Shown here: piece by piece, positions 56,249 through 64,000 of the stretch | Layout: every line of letters starts with the position of its first letter | Numbering within the stretch: position 1 is the first letter of the stretch | Source: SZUA-430 sp040080835 | Lineage (GTDB): Bacteria; Pseudomonadota; Alphaproteobacteria; Micropepsales; Micropepsaceae | DNA length: 64,000 bases | Direction: 5' to 3' | Assembly (NCBI GenBank): GCA_040080835.1 | Contig: JBEBHP010000003.1 | Coordinates: 124,001-188,000 of the forward strand | Notes under the pieces: generated by a model | Database searches by the model: none | Seen by the model: only the letters and a program-made list of their open reading frames with translations | What the model was told of the DNA's origin: nothing | Program-made: the position numbers and the translations under genes

Positions 56249-58921
56249 TCACACCGCCATTGCCCTGACGGGCTGCCTGACTGTGTCCGACTTCAAGCGT
56301 CCCTGCTCGAACAACAGAGTTCGGTCAAACAGCGATGCCAGGTCGTCCTTGGTCAGGATCCACAGGGTTGCCCTGGACTTGCGATGGTTCAAAACGCGCT
56401 GGACGATCTGCGTCTTCTGCTCGTCGTCAAGATTTGCAAGGGCGCCGTTGACGATCAGCAGCTTCGGTTCCTTGATGAGCGCTCTTGCCAGTGACAATTT
56501 CTGGCGCTGTGCTGTCGACAGGCGTTTTCCAGCGGCGCCGCAGTTGAAGTTCAATCCAGCTTCGATGATCAGGTCCCGAACGTCGAGTTTGTCGAGGATC
56601 TCACGGATCAGGACATTCACGCGCTCCTGAGCCTGCGCGGCGCCGTATGAGACGCGCCCCAGCAAGATGTTGTCCAGAATGCTGGCCGAGTCGTTGTAGG
56701 TGCCTTCGTCATAGAACGAGATTTTCGATTTCAGGTCCGGCGGGATCGTTTCGGCAAATGTGCGGCGGGCCGCAAGCAGCCGCTCCCGGATCTCGGGTGT
56801 GATCAGCCCCAGGCGATGGCGTGCGTCCACGTACGACAAGGGCAACGCCGACAGGCTGGCCCGGTCGTCATAAGTCATGTTTCCCGACTTGGCGCGCTTG
56901 GTGATCTGCTGGAAACGCGGCAATTCGCTGGACGGAATGAAGCCGTACTCGTCGAAGAACGGGTGGTCTGCCGGCAATTCGGCAAACAGCTCGATCATCG
57001 TTTCCGCGATCGACCGACCCATGCCAACCAACAGCTTTTCAAGGCCTTCTTCGGCAACGACCCGCTGGAAGTGGGCCAGCCTGCCCAAGTTTTGAGGCAT
57101 GAATACAGGATCAGAACTCGCACCAAAAAGGATGTTCTCGGCGATGGATGCGTTGCGGTTGAACGATGCGGGATCAAATCTTTCTATCAGCGTATTCAGT
57201 TCGGCATGTTCAAGCTGCTCGTGCAGGGCAAGACGGGCATCCACGATACGCTGGGCCACCTGCTTGTTGGCCTTTGCATCCAGCCGCGACTGAAGCCCAA
57301 ACTGATAGACATCGTTCTCAAGTCCCACAAAGGACAAGGCATCAATGATGCGATCAAGCACGTCCTTCGCGCCGTGGGCACCGATCGCCTGATAGTCGAT
57401 CCAGTCAGCCGTCGCATCAAACGTCGGGTTGCCGGTTCTCAACATTTCCCTGAGCTGTCGCTTCTGGCCGGTCTTGCCTTCCGATGTCACTGACTGTGTG
57501 GAGGTCCTGAGCCCATAGAGAATGTTCTCCTTGATTCCCGTAGGGAAGAAATACGCTTCAGCCCCCGCGTACGCGATCTGTTTGCCTACGACGGTTTCGT
57601 GCAATGCAAAGAACTCACCGCCCCCGGCCCTGATCGAACCATCCTTGAGTGGAAACTGCCTTGTGAAAATCTGGCCGAATGCTTCCTTGCCGCCACCTGA
57701 CGGACCTACCGCAGCTACTGACTGGTTGAGCGGAATCTGGGTATCGATATTTTCGAGCAGCAAGAACCCAGCATCGTCTGCAACCGTGACGCTCTTCAGA
57801 TCTATCGTGTCCAGGCTTTCGTGTGCTTCCGGCGGCAGCACGTGAGCGTCCGGCTCTGTCATGCCCTCGGGGTGGAACTGGTCCATGACCTGATTGTACT
57901 TGATCTCGACGTCCTGGCGCTGCAGGTCCCAGTCGATCAGTTCCTTGATCGGGCCGGGAAGATCCTTGTACGCGATGATGACGGCGACGAGCTGGCCGAC
58001 ATCGAGTTGCCCCGCGATGACGAAATAGCCACCTGCCGCATAAAAGATGAATGGCGTGAGCTGTGCGATGAAGTTGTTCAGCGACTTCACGAAGTACTTG
58101 CGCTGATAGAGTTCAAAGCGGATCTCAAATATGCGCGCAAGCCTGCCAACGATTTCGGCACGCTCCCAGTTTGACGTGCCCTGAATGCGAATATCGGCGT
58201 TGCCGTCCACGATCTCGCCGACGCGGCCTGCAAGTTCGCGCGCCTGGAGCTGTCGCAATTTGCCAAGTTTCAAAATTGGCTTCCGGAGCCTTGGGATCAC
58301 AAGCGCCTGCACGACGACGATCGAACCTGACACGAAGCCAAGCCAGAAATTCTGAACTACAATAAATACCATCGCCGTCAGCGCCTGGCCCGCCAGGAAG
58401 ACAGGCCACACAATTGCATCACCCGTGAAGCCGCCCAAGGGTTCGACTTCGTCCTTGACCATGGATGCAATCTCAGACTGCTTGACGCGCCGGACGTGGT
58501 TTGGCGGAAAGCGCAAAACGCGATCAATGAGCTCGAATCTCAATCGGCGAAGCAGGCGCTCGCCCAGCCGCCCCTTCATCGTATTGACGAGGAACTTCAG
58601 AAACCCGTTGAACCCCGCCAAAGCCAGGAATGACAGGCTGAGAGCAAGGAGGTATGGCAGCCTCTCCAGCGCATAGCCCTCGAACATGACCCACTTGCCG
58701 ACAAGCCAGTCGGGCATGTCAAAGACGATTTGCAGAAAGCGCTGTGTTGCGCCAGGTTCATCGAATCCTTTTCCCTGGATCGGACCATTGATGATCATTT
58801 TGGGAAGGGACAGGGTCATAAAATAAAATGGCTGCGCCAGGAGCGCGATGACGAGAATTGTCAGCTGCTCCCGGCGGGAATGCTTCCAGATATACTGGTA
58901 CAGTGTCTGATGGGCTGACAT
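56249..58921 (-). CDS. ABC-exporter-like protein with degenerate, expanded nucleotide-binding domain
   Basis: An 890-residue protein. The N-terminal half (about 20-325) is a type IV ABC-exporter membrane domain with about six spans. The nucleotide-binding part starts at about 370 and is roughly 520 residues, about twice normal. Its motifs are altered: Walker A is GPSGGGKEAF (406-415, Glu where Ser/Thr binds Mg); the signature is RLSTAQRQ; Walker B is LLIVNGALANLD (Asn-Gly instead of Asp-Glu); and the H-loop position reads ILTKDD. The xENIxxG segment that normally occurs once appears three times (about 465-470, 595-600 and 750-755). It lies upstream of the cNMP protein gene and is divergent from the glycosyltransferase operon. 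ATP hydrolysis looks impaired. Confidence 0.8.
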   Translation of the reverse strand: MSAHQTLYQYIWKHSRREQLTILVIALLAQPFYFMTLSLPKMIINGPIQGKGFDEPGATQRFLQIVFDMPDWLVGKWVMFEGYALERLPYLLALSLSFLALAGFNGFLKFLVNTMKGRLGERLLRRLRFELIDRVLRFPPNHVRRVKQSEIASMVKDEVEPLGGFTGDAIVWPVFLAGQALTAMVFIVVQNFWLGFVSGSIVVVQALVIPRLRKPILKLGKLRQLQARELAGRVGEIVDGNADIRIQGTSNWERAEIVGRLARIFEIRFELYQRKYFVKSLNNFIAQLTPFIFYAAGGYFVIAGQLDVGQLVAVIIAYKDLPGPIKELIDWDLQRQDVEIKYNQVMDQFHPEGMTEPDAHVLPPEAHESLDTIDLKSVTVADDAGFLLLENIDTQIPLNQSVAAVGPSGGGKEAFGQIFTRQFPLKDGSIRAGGGEFFALHETVVGKQIAYAGAEAYFFPTGIKENILYGLRTSTQSVTSEGKTGQKRQLREMLRTGNPTFDATADWIDYQAIGAHGAKDVLDRIIDALSFVGLENDVYQFGLQSRLDAKANKQVAQRIVDARLALHEQLEHAELNTLIERFDPASFNRNASIAENILFGASSDPVFMPQNLGRLAHFQRVVAEEGLEKLLVGMGRSIAETMIELFAELPADHPFFDEYGFIPSSELPRFQQITKRAKSGNMTYDDRASLSALPLSYVDARHRLGLITPEIRERLLAARRTFAETIPPDLKSKISFYDEGTYNDSASILDNILLGRVSYGAAQAQERVNVLIREILDKLDVRDLIIEAGLNFNCGAAGKRLSTAQRQKLSLARALIKEPKLLIVNGALANLDDEQKTQIVQRVLNHRKSRATLWILTKDDLASLFDRTLLFEQGRLKSDTVRQPVRAMAV

Positions 58922-59035
58922 TTACGTTAAACCGATTCTCCGGCAGCGCTCGAACAAGACTTTATGACTTAGCATGCTTTGCCGATGCCTGCGGTCATGA
59001 AATAATGCCAATTCTGCCGTACCTTGTTTTGTCTT
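58922..59035. promoter_or_regulatory. Divergent promoter region between ABC gene and glycosyltransferase operon
   Basis: A 114-base AT-richer gap. On the plus strand, TTGCCG (58979-58984) is followed after 17 bases by ATAATG (59002-59007), a weak promoter candidate for the glycosyltransferase operon. No ribosome-binding site is clear before the ATG at 59036. Opposite-strand elements for the ABC gene were not resolved. Confidence 0.35.
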
Positions 59036-60241
59036 ATGAGGTCTAACATTTCCAAGCCCACGAAGCGCGTTCTTATCTATAGCCATGACAGTTTTGGTCT
59101 TGGGCATATCCGCCGCTGCCGTACGATTGCGCACGCGCTTGCCGAGGCGATTCCGAAGCTAAAGGTTCTGATCGTTTCGGGATCTCCCATCATTGGCAGT
59201 TTCGACTTCAAGACCCGGGTGGATTTCATACGCGTTCCAGGAATCATCAAGCTCCGCAGCGGAGACTATGTGCCCCTGGGGGCGCACGGGTCCATCGATG
59301 CGACGACGCAGCTGAGATCGTCCCTTATCCGGGAAGCGGCACTCAGCTTCAATCCCGATCTATTCATCGTTGACAAGGAACCCCTGGGATTGCGCGGAGA
59401 GCTTGAGGACACGCTTCAGGCGCTTAAGGATCGCGGAACGTTTCTGGCCCTCGGACTCAGGGACGTGCTTGATGAACCCAAGGCGCTGGCAGCGGAGTGG
59501 ACGCGCAAGCGCGCACGCGAGGCCGTAGAAAGCCTTTACGATGCGGTCATGATCTATGGCCTCAAGAGCATCCATGATCCGCTTCAAGGTCTGGGGCTCG
59601 GCCCGCAAGCCCTGCAAAAGACCATATTTACGGGCTATCTCAGGCGCACCAGGCCTGCCACCAAACCTTCGCATATTGTTGGCGAACTATCTGATCGCAT
59701 TCTGGTCACCGCTGGTGGTGGTGGTGACGGACAGACGCTGATTGACTGGATCCTGTCGACGTATGAAATGCATGGAAGCTCGCTGCCGCCTGCCCTCGTC
59801 GTACCTGGTCCCTTCATGCCTGCTGAGGCACGGCATGAATTCGAGAACCGCATTTCCAAACTGCCGTCTTTGCGCACGTTCACGTTTGAACCGCGCATGG
59901 AACATCTGATGGCGGACTGCAAAGCGGTGATTTCGATGGGTGGCTACAACACATTTTGTGAAATCCTGTCGTTTGACAAGCGCGCTATTCTGGTTCCGCG
60001 CCGCGTGCCGCGCTGCGAGCAAACGATCAGGGCCCAGGCCGCGCAGGGGCTGGGACTTGCACGGTGGGTTCCAGAACCAAATGAAAATGAAAAGCCGGAC
60101 ATAGACCTGATGGCACGAGCCCTGCGAGATGCACCTGCGCAGCCACTACCTTCTGCCCACGCTCAGCCAGGATTGCTGGACGGGTTGACCAAGCTGATTG
60201 ATGCAAGCCGCGTCTGGCTTGACCGGTCGCGGCCCCGCTAA
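59036..60241 (+). CDS. GT28/MurG-like glycosyltransferase (COG4671 type)
   Basis: A 401-residue two-domain GT-B protein. The N-terminal acceptor domain begins KRVLIYSHDSFGLGHIRRCR with the GxGH loop (21-24), and the C-terminal donor domain has SMGGYNTFCEILSFDKRAIL with the GGxNT motif for the nucleotide sugar. This is the predicted glycosyltransferase group related to MurG and UDP-GlcNAc enzymes. I use the ATG at 59036; a TTG at 59024 adds four residues. Its TAA overlaps the ATG of the next gene (TAATG). It is first in the operon, and a second protein of similar type is encoded at 62555-63670. Confidence 0.85.
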   Translation: MRSNISKPTKRVLIYSHDSFGLGHIRRCRTIAHALAEAIPKLKVLIVSGSPIIGSFDFKTRVDFIRVPGIIKLRSGDYVPLGAHGSIDATTQLRSSLIREAALSFNPDLFIVDKEPLGLRGELEDTLQALKDRGTFLALGLRDVLDEPKALAAEWTRKRAREAVESLYDAVMIYGLKSIHDPLQGLGLGPQALQKTIFTGYLRRTRPATKPSHIVGELSDRILVTAGGGGDGQTLIDWILSTYEMHGSSLPPALVVPGPFMPAEARHEFENRISKLPSLRTFTFEPRMEHLMADCKAVISMGGYNTFCEILSFDKRAILVPRRVPRCEQTIRAQAAQGLGLARWVPEPNENEKPDIDLMARALRDAPAQPLPSAHAQPGLLDGLTKLIDASRVWLDRSRPR

Positions 60242-61470
60242 TGGCGGACGAACGACTTGCAATTGTCGTCAAGGGCTTTCCAAGGCTTTCCGAAACGTTC
60301 GTTGCACGCGAACTGGAAGCTCTCGAAAAGCGCGGGCTGCGCTTCTTGATGCACGCGCTGCGCCATCCGGGAAAGGATGCGACGCTTACGAACTATTGCG
60401 TTGCCGCGCAATGCAGTTACCTGCCCGAGTACTTGCATGATGAGCCTCGCAGAGTGCTGTGCGCATTCGCGACAGCCCGCAGATTGCCCGGTTTCGGAGC
60501 GGCATTTGACCTGTTCCGTTCACACCTTGGAATTGACTTTTCGCGCGCGCGCTTTCGACGCTTTGGCCAGGCGTGTGTGCTTGCGACATCGCTTCCCGCG
60601 CGTGTGCGTCACCTGCATGTGCACTTTGCACATAGTCCTGCGTCAGTTACGCGCTACGCGGCGATGATGCTTGGCGTTACATACAGCATATCCTCTCATG
60701 CCAAAGACGTGTGGACTGATCCCGAATGGGACTTGCGCGAGAAACTCGAGGACGCGGAGTTCGTCTGCATTTGCAATCGCGCGGCGCATGACCGACTGGC
60801 GCAGATGATCACGCCTGCGAAACTACACCTGATTTATCACGGTATTGAACACGGTACGATCGTGCGAGATGCCCCGAATCAAACGCGAGACGGCTCTGAT
60901 CCTGATGCGCCGGTTCGACTGGTGACAGTCGCCAGGGCGGTCGAAAAGAAGGGTCTGAAGCTGCTGCTGCAGGCGCTGTCGATGCTGCCGGCGGGCCTGC
61001 ACTTCAGGTGGAATCATTTCGGGGACGGCGAGCAAATTGCTGAACTCAAGGCTCTCAGTCACGAGCTTGAACTTGACAGCAGAATCACCTGGCATGGTGC
61101 TGTTGCCCACCAGCGCGTGATTGCGGCGCTTGACGACAGTGATATTTTTCTGCTGCCTGCCAGCGTCGCGAAAAACGGTGATCGGGACGGCGTTCCCAAT
61201 GCATTACTTGAGGCCAAAGCCCGAGGGATCTGCATTGTTGCGAGTGATGCAGGTGGAGCGCGCGAGGCTGTAGCAGACGTCGTGACGGGGCGTATTGTGC
61301 CTGCTGGCGATGTCGAGGCCTTTGCCCGCGCTGTTCAAGACTGCATCAGGAATCCCGCATTGCGGCGAACTCTTGCTGAGGCAGGTCTTAATCAGGATGT
61401 ACATCTGTTTGATGCCGAAAAGGGATATGACCAGATCGCTGGCCTGCTACGCGAGAGGATAGGTGGCTGA
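60241..61470 (+). CDS. GT4-family glycosyltransferase
   Basis: A 409-residue GT-B glycosyltransferase. The C-terminal domain contains TVARAVEKKGLKLLLQAL, the NHFGDGEQIAELKAL segment, and the retaining-enzyme motif GVPNALLEAKARGICIVAS with GGAREAV, typical of GT4. The N-terminal domain is more variable and has HLHVHFAHSPASVTRYAA. It probably adds one sugar to a surface glycan in the cytoplasm. Start and stop overlap both neighbours by one base (TAATG, TGATG), so it is translationally coupled on both sides. Confidence 0.88.
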   Translation: MADERLAIVVKGFPRLSETFVARELEALEKRGLRFLMHALRHPGKDATLTNYCVAAQCSYLPEYLHDEPRRVLCAFATARRLPGFGAAFDLFRSHLGIDFSRARFRRFGQACVLATSLPARVRHLHVHFAHSPASVTRYAAMMLGVTYSISSHAKDVWTDPEWDLREKLEDAEFVCICNRAAHDRLAQMITPAKLHLIYHGIEHGTIVRDAPNQTRDGSDPDAPVRLVTVARAVEKKGLKLLLQALSMLPAGLHFRWNHFGDGEQIAELKALSHELELDSRITWHGAVAHQRVIAALDDSDIFLLPASVAKNGDRDGVPNALLEAKARGICIVASDAGGAREAVADVVTGRIVPAGDVEAFARAVQDCIRNPALRRTLAEAGLNQDVHLFDAEKGYDQIAGLLRERIGG

Positions 61471-62558
61471 TGCGCGGCATATTTTACTCGCCATTTGTCA
61501 AAGCAAATGCGACCGCACCATCGGGTGCGTCGCAGATGGCGAGCCTTCTGCGACGCGCATTTGATATTGCCGGAATTGATATTGCCGCGCCTGATCTGCC
61601 TTCAACCTATGACGGGAAGGGTGATCCGCGGCGGCAGGCTGAATTGCGGCTGCAATCCGGCGATGCGGCAGCCAAGCTGCTGGCGCTGATTGCTGCTGGC
61701 ACAATCCCGAAGCCCGACTTCTGGTTTTCGTACCATGTCTACTACAAGTCACCTGACTGGATTGGGCCAGAGGTCTCGAAGCGACTGTCGATACCTTACG
61801 TGATTGCTGAGGGATCCCATGCACCAAAGCGGCAGAGCGGTCCCTGGGCGCTGGCGCATGACGCAACAACGGTGGCGCTTGGTTCTGCCGCGCTGCTCCT
61901 GGCCATGACACAGTTTGACCGCGTCTGCCTTGAATGGATTGACCCGGCGCGCGTTCGCGACTTCAGGCCATTTATCGATGTCACTGCTTTCAAGGATATC
62001 CAGCGTGTGACCAATCCCGAGGTCACCAGACTGCTTGCGGTTGGCATGATGCGCAATGATCGCAAGCGGGACAGCTACCGCTTGCTGGCGCAGGCGCTGA
62101 ATTTGCTGGACGACTTGCGCTGTGAATTGACAATCGCTGGCGACGGAAAATTCAGAAACGAAATCGAAGGCTACTTTTCCGGCCAAAGAGGTGTGTCTTT
62201 TCCCGGGGCAATTTCGCGTGACCAGTTGCCAGTGCTTATGTCCCGTTCGGATATCTTCACGTGGCCCGGAGTGGGTGAAGCTTACGGATTGGCCTATCTT
62301 GAGGCACAGGCCGCAGGACTTCCCGTCGTTGCATTGCGCGAACGCGGCGTTGTTGATGTGACCGTAGATGGAGAAACTGCCCTTCTGAGCGATGCAGGTG
62401 ATGCCAGCGGGCTCGCCCAATCGATCAGGCGGCTTGCCACCGAGCCCCGCTTGCGAAGCAAAATGTCGGCTTGCGCGCGCGCCTTTGTGTGTCACGAACG
62501 TTCGCTTGAAGCTGCGGCGGAGCGGCTTCACTTGTTGCTGATGGAGATTCTGGCGTGA
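61470..62558 (+). CDS. GT4-like glycosyltransferase
   Basis: A 362-residue GT-B-fold protein. The N-terminal half has YSPFVKANATAPSGASQMASL and FWFSYHVYYKSPDWIG. The C-terminal donor domain has LLAVGMMRNDRKRDSY, LTIAGDGKFRNEIEGYF, and the motif GVGEAYGLAYLEAQAAGLPV with the retaining-type Glu pair. Its ATG overlaps the preceding TGA, and its TGA overlaps the next gene's GTG (GTGA). Donor and acceptor are unknown. Confidence 0.85.
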   Translation: MRGIFYSPFVKANATAPSGASQMASLLRRAFDIAGIDIAAPDLPSTYDGKGDPRRQAELRLQSGDAAAKLLALIAAGTIPKPDFWFSYHVYYKSPDWIGPEVSKRLSIPYVIAEGSHAPKRQSGPWALAHDATTVALGSAALLLAMTQFDRVCLEWIDPARVRDFRPFIDVTAFKDIQRVTNPEVTRLLAVGMMRNDRKRDSYRLLAQALNLLDDLRCELTIAGDGKFRNEIEGYFSGQRGVSFPGAISRDQLPVLMSRSDIFTWPGVGEAYGLAYLEAQAAGLPVVALRERGVVDVTVDGETALLSDAGDASGLAQSIRRLATEPRLRSKMSACARAFVCHERSLEAAAERLHLLLMEILA

Positions 62559-63670
62559 GCCGTCGGATACTCATCTGGGTTCAGCACCTTCTCGGCATCG
62601 GTCATTTCATGCGTGCGAAGCTTGTGGCGGAGGCGCTGAGCAGTGCCGGGCATGAGGTCATGCTGCTGTCAGGAGGACAGGTTCCTGCGGGATCGACCGT
62701 CCACGGCGTCATTGTTGTCCAACTTCCAGCCGTGCGGGCAAAGGACGAGCTCTTTGATGATCTGGTCGACGAAAATGGTCGGCCCGTTTCCTCGCAACTG
62801 CTTCAGGCTCGCCGGGAAGCGGTGCTTGAGGCCTATCGCCGATTTGTGCCCGATTGCGTCATCACGGAAACATTTCCGTTCGGGCGCCGTCTTGTGCAAG
62901 CCGAACTTCTTGCCCTGCTTGAAACCATTGTATCATCCACGAGGCGGCCGAAACTTGTTGCCTCCATTCGCGATGTGCTGCAGCGGCCGAGAAAGGCCGA
63001 ACGTGCGCAGGCCATGGTTGATCTGGCACGTCGTTCGTATGACGGCATTCTGGTTCATTCCGACCCTGGCATCGTTCCCGCGGAAACCGGTTTTCCCGAG
63101 ATCGTGCAGGTCAGGGATCTCTTCAAATACACCGGCTATATATGTCGCGGTGTACGAGCGGATCATCCAACGCGCAGCGAAGTGCTCGTTTCCGCAGGCG
63201 GCGGTGCCGTGGGACAGAGCCTTACAAAGACTGCCGAAGAGGCTCGCAAACTGTCTCGCCTTGGACGTCTTCCGTGGACGATCGTCACGGGTCCCTTGAG
63301 CGACAGCGCCCTGTCGAGCGACAGCGGGCTCACAAAAGTCCGATCCCTGGCAGATTTTCCCAGTCGACTGGCCAATGCCGCTGTATCGGTGAGCCAGGCA
63401 GGCTACAACACGATGACTGAAGCGTTGCGTGCGCGGACTCCAACCGTCGTCGTGCCCTTCGAAACCGAGCGGGAACGGGAACAGATCACGCGTGCGCAGT
63501 GCTTCCAATCACACGGCCTTGTTGAAGTGGTGCGGAACCGGGACCTGACGCCTGCGAACCTTGCAATGGCGATCGATGCAGCTGCCGACAAAAAGATGGC
63601 GATGCATTCCATCAACCTGGAAGGCCAGCATGGAACTGTCGAGGCCGTGCGAGAGATCATGTCCAAATGA
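62555..63670 (+). CDS. GT28/MurG-like glycosyltransferase, second copy type
   Basis: A 371-residue GT-B protein starting with GTG at 62555 (reading SRRILIWVQHLLGIGHFMRA). It has the GxGH acceptor loop and the donor motif VSQAGYNTMTEALRARTPTVV followed by PFETEREREQ. The layout is shared with the first gene of the operon, so the two are probably paralogues that use different donors or acceptors. The start overlaps the preceding stop by 4 bases, and the stop overlaps the deacetylase start by 4 bases (ATGA). Confidence 0.85.
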   Translation: MSRRILIWVQHLLGIGHFMRAKLVAEALSSAGHEVMLLSGGQVPAGSTVHGVIVVQLPAVRAKDELFDDLVDENGRPVSSQLLQARREAVLEAYRRFVPDCVITETFPFGRRLVQAELLALLETIVSSTRRPKLVASIRDVLQRPRKAERAQAMVDLARRSYDGILVHSDPGIVPAETGFPEIVQVRDLFKYTGYICRGVRADHPTRSEVLVSAGGGAVGQSLTKTAEEARKLSRLGRLPWTIVTGPLSDSALSSDSGLTKVRSLADFPSRLANAAVSVSQAGYNTMTEALRARTPTVVVPFETEREREQITRAQCFQSHGLVEVVRNRDLTPANLAMAIDAAADKKMAMHSINLEGQHGTVEAVREIMSK

Positions 63671-64000
63671 GCGGGTGGGATCGGGTCGTCAGTGAGCTTG
63701 ACTTATGGGCGCGCGAGGAGCGGACCGCCCGCTTCTGGTGGCGCGACGATGACGCAACCGATGTTTCCCGGAACCTTGTGAGGATGGTACGCGTTGCAGC
63801 GGACCACCGGGTGGCGATTGGTTTGTCCGTCATTCCGCTCCGGCTATCGAGCAAACTGCGGCAGTTCATTGCCGAACACCGCAACCTGGATGTGCTGGTT
63901 CACGGCCTTGCCCACCAGTCCCATGCAAGGGGCGGACAGGCCAAGCGCGAGTTTGGCGGGCAACGCTCCCTTGGCGAAATGACCGATGACCTGAAGAAGG
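63667..64000 (+). CDS. NodB-like polysaccharide deacetylase-family protein, 3'-truncated by window edge
   Basis: The first 111 residues of a frame still open at the window end. FWWRDDDATD (Asp27-Asp29) matches the catalytic/zinc Asp pair of the NodB fold, and VHGLAHQSHA (His79, His83, His86) matches the zinc His cluster, followed by a basic, Gly-rich stretch. A deacetylase would remove N- or O-acetyl groups from a glycan, which fits the four glycosyltransferases before it. The ATG at 63667 overlaps the upstream TGA (ATGA). There is no signal peptide, so it is either cytoplasmic or an atypical member; the missing C-terminal part could change this. Confidence 0.8.
   Translation, partial: MSGWDRVVSELDLWAREERTARFWWRDDDATDVSRNLVRMVRVAADHRVAIGLSVIPLRLSSKLRQFIAEHRNLDVLVHGLAHQSHARGGQAKREFGGQRSLGEMTDDLKK

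Noticed and set aside
1..64000. CRISPR arrays, tRNA or rRNA genes, insertion sequences, prophage
   Set aside because: No regularly spaced repeats, cloverleaf or rRNA signatures, transposases or phage proteins were recognised; a tRNAscan/Infernal run would be needed to exclude tRNAs formally.

Overview
This 64 kb window reads as ordinary chromosome of an alphaproteobacterium with fairly high GC. The main evidence is gene order: priA divergent from a TalC-type transaldolase and xerC; a sucC-sucD-sucA-sucB-lpd operon with mdh and zapE nearby; rplS-trmD-rimM-rpsP-ffh; dapF-mtaB-ftsY-yciB; and leuC-leuD-leuB-asd. A mesaconyl-CoA hydratase-like gene with a CitE-like lyase suggests ethylmalonyl-CoA-pathway metabolism, as in many Hyphomicrobiales and Rhodobacterales. 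I cannot fix the genus. No rRNA, tRNA, CRISPR array, prophage or insertion sequence was seen.

Layout. 1-4.7 kb: 3' part of ppa, priA, transaldolase, xerC and a small membrane protein. 4.8-13.1 kb: 2-oxoglutarate dehydrogenase and succinyl-CoA synthetase operon (minus strand), with an unrelated exported-protein gene between sucC and sucD. 13.2-19 kb: two membrane proteins, two enoyl-CoA hydratase-family genes, an acyl-CoA dehydrogenase, an acetyltransferase and mdh. 19.2-30.1 kb: a proline-rich lipoprotein, zapE, mmsA, dgkA, a large secreted beta-propeller/protease-inhibitor-like protein, mesaconyl-CoA hydratase, two TPR proteins, a CitE-like lyase and pyridoxal kinase. 30.1-35.6 kb: asd, leuB, leuD and leuC, interrupted by a small membrane protein, a palindromic repeat, and a DUF2442 gene with a nonsense-broken DUF4160 gene. 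35.7-38.9 kb: accessory genes and a second inverted repeat. 38.9-48.9 kb: translation and secretion genes, an S9 peptidase, and dapF-mtaB-ftsY-yciB. 48.9-55.8 kb: M28 peptidase, DinB-like protein, nth, class III aminotransferase, a candidate small RNA, xthA and a thioesterase.

Right end (55.7-64 kb). This is the most unusual locus. A cyclic-nucleotide-binding protein and an 890-residue ABC-exporter-like protein lie on the minus strand. Every catalytic motif of the ABC protein's nucleotide-binding domain is altered. They are divergent from an operon of four glycosyltransferases and a NodB-like polysaccharide deacetylase that runs off the window; every gene junction in that operon overlaps by 1-4 bases. 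I read it as an uncharacterised surface-glycan system built around a non-canonical ABC protein.

Other items for follow-up are a candidate small RNA with two C-rich loops and its own promoter and terminator (54.3-54.5 kb), a secreted protein with seven Cys-paired propeller blades plus two AprI/Inh-like domains, and three convergent gene pairs whose stop codons share one CTAG.
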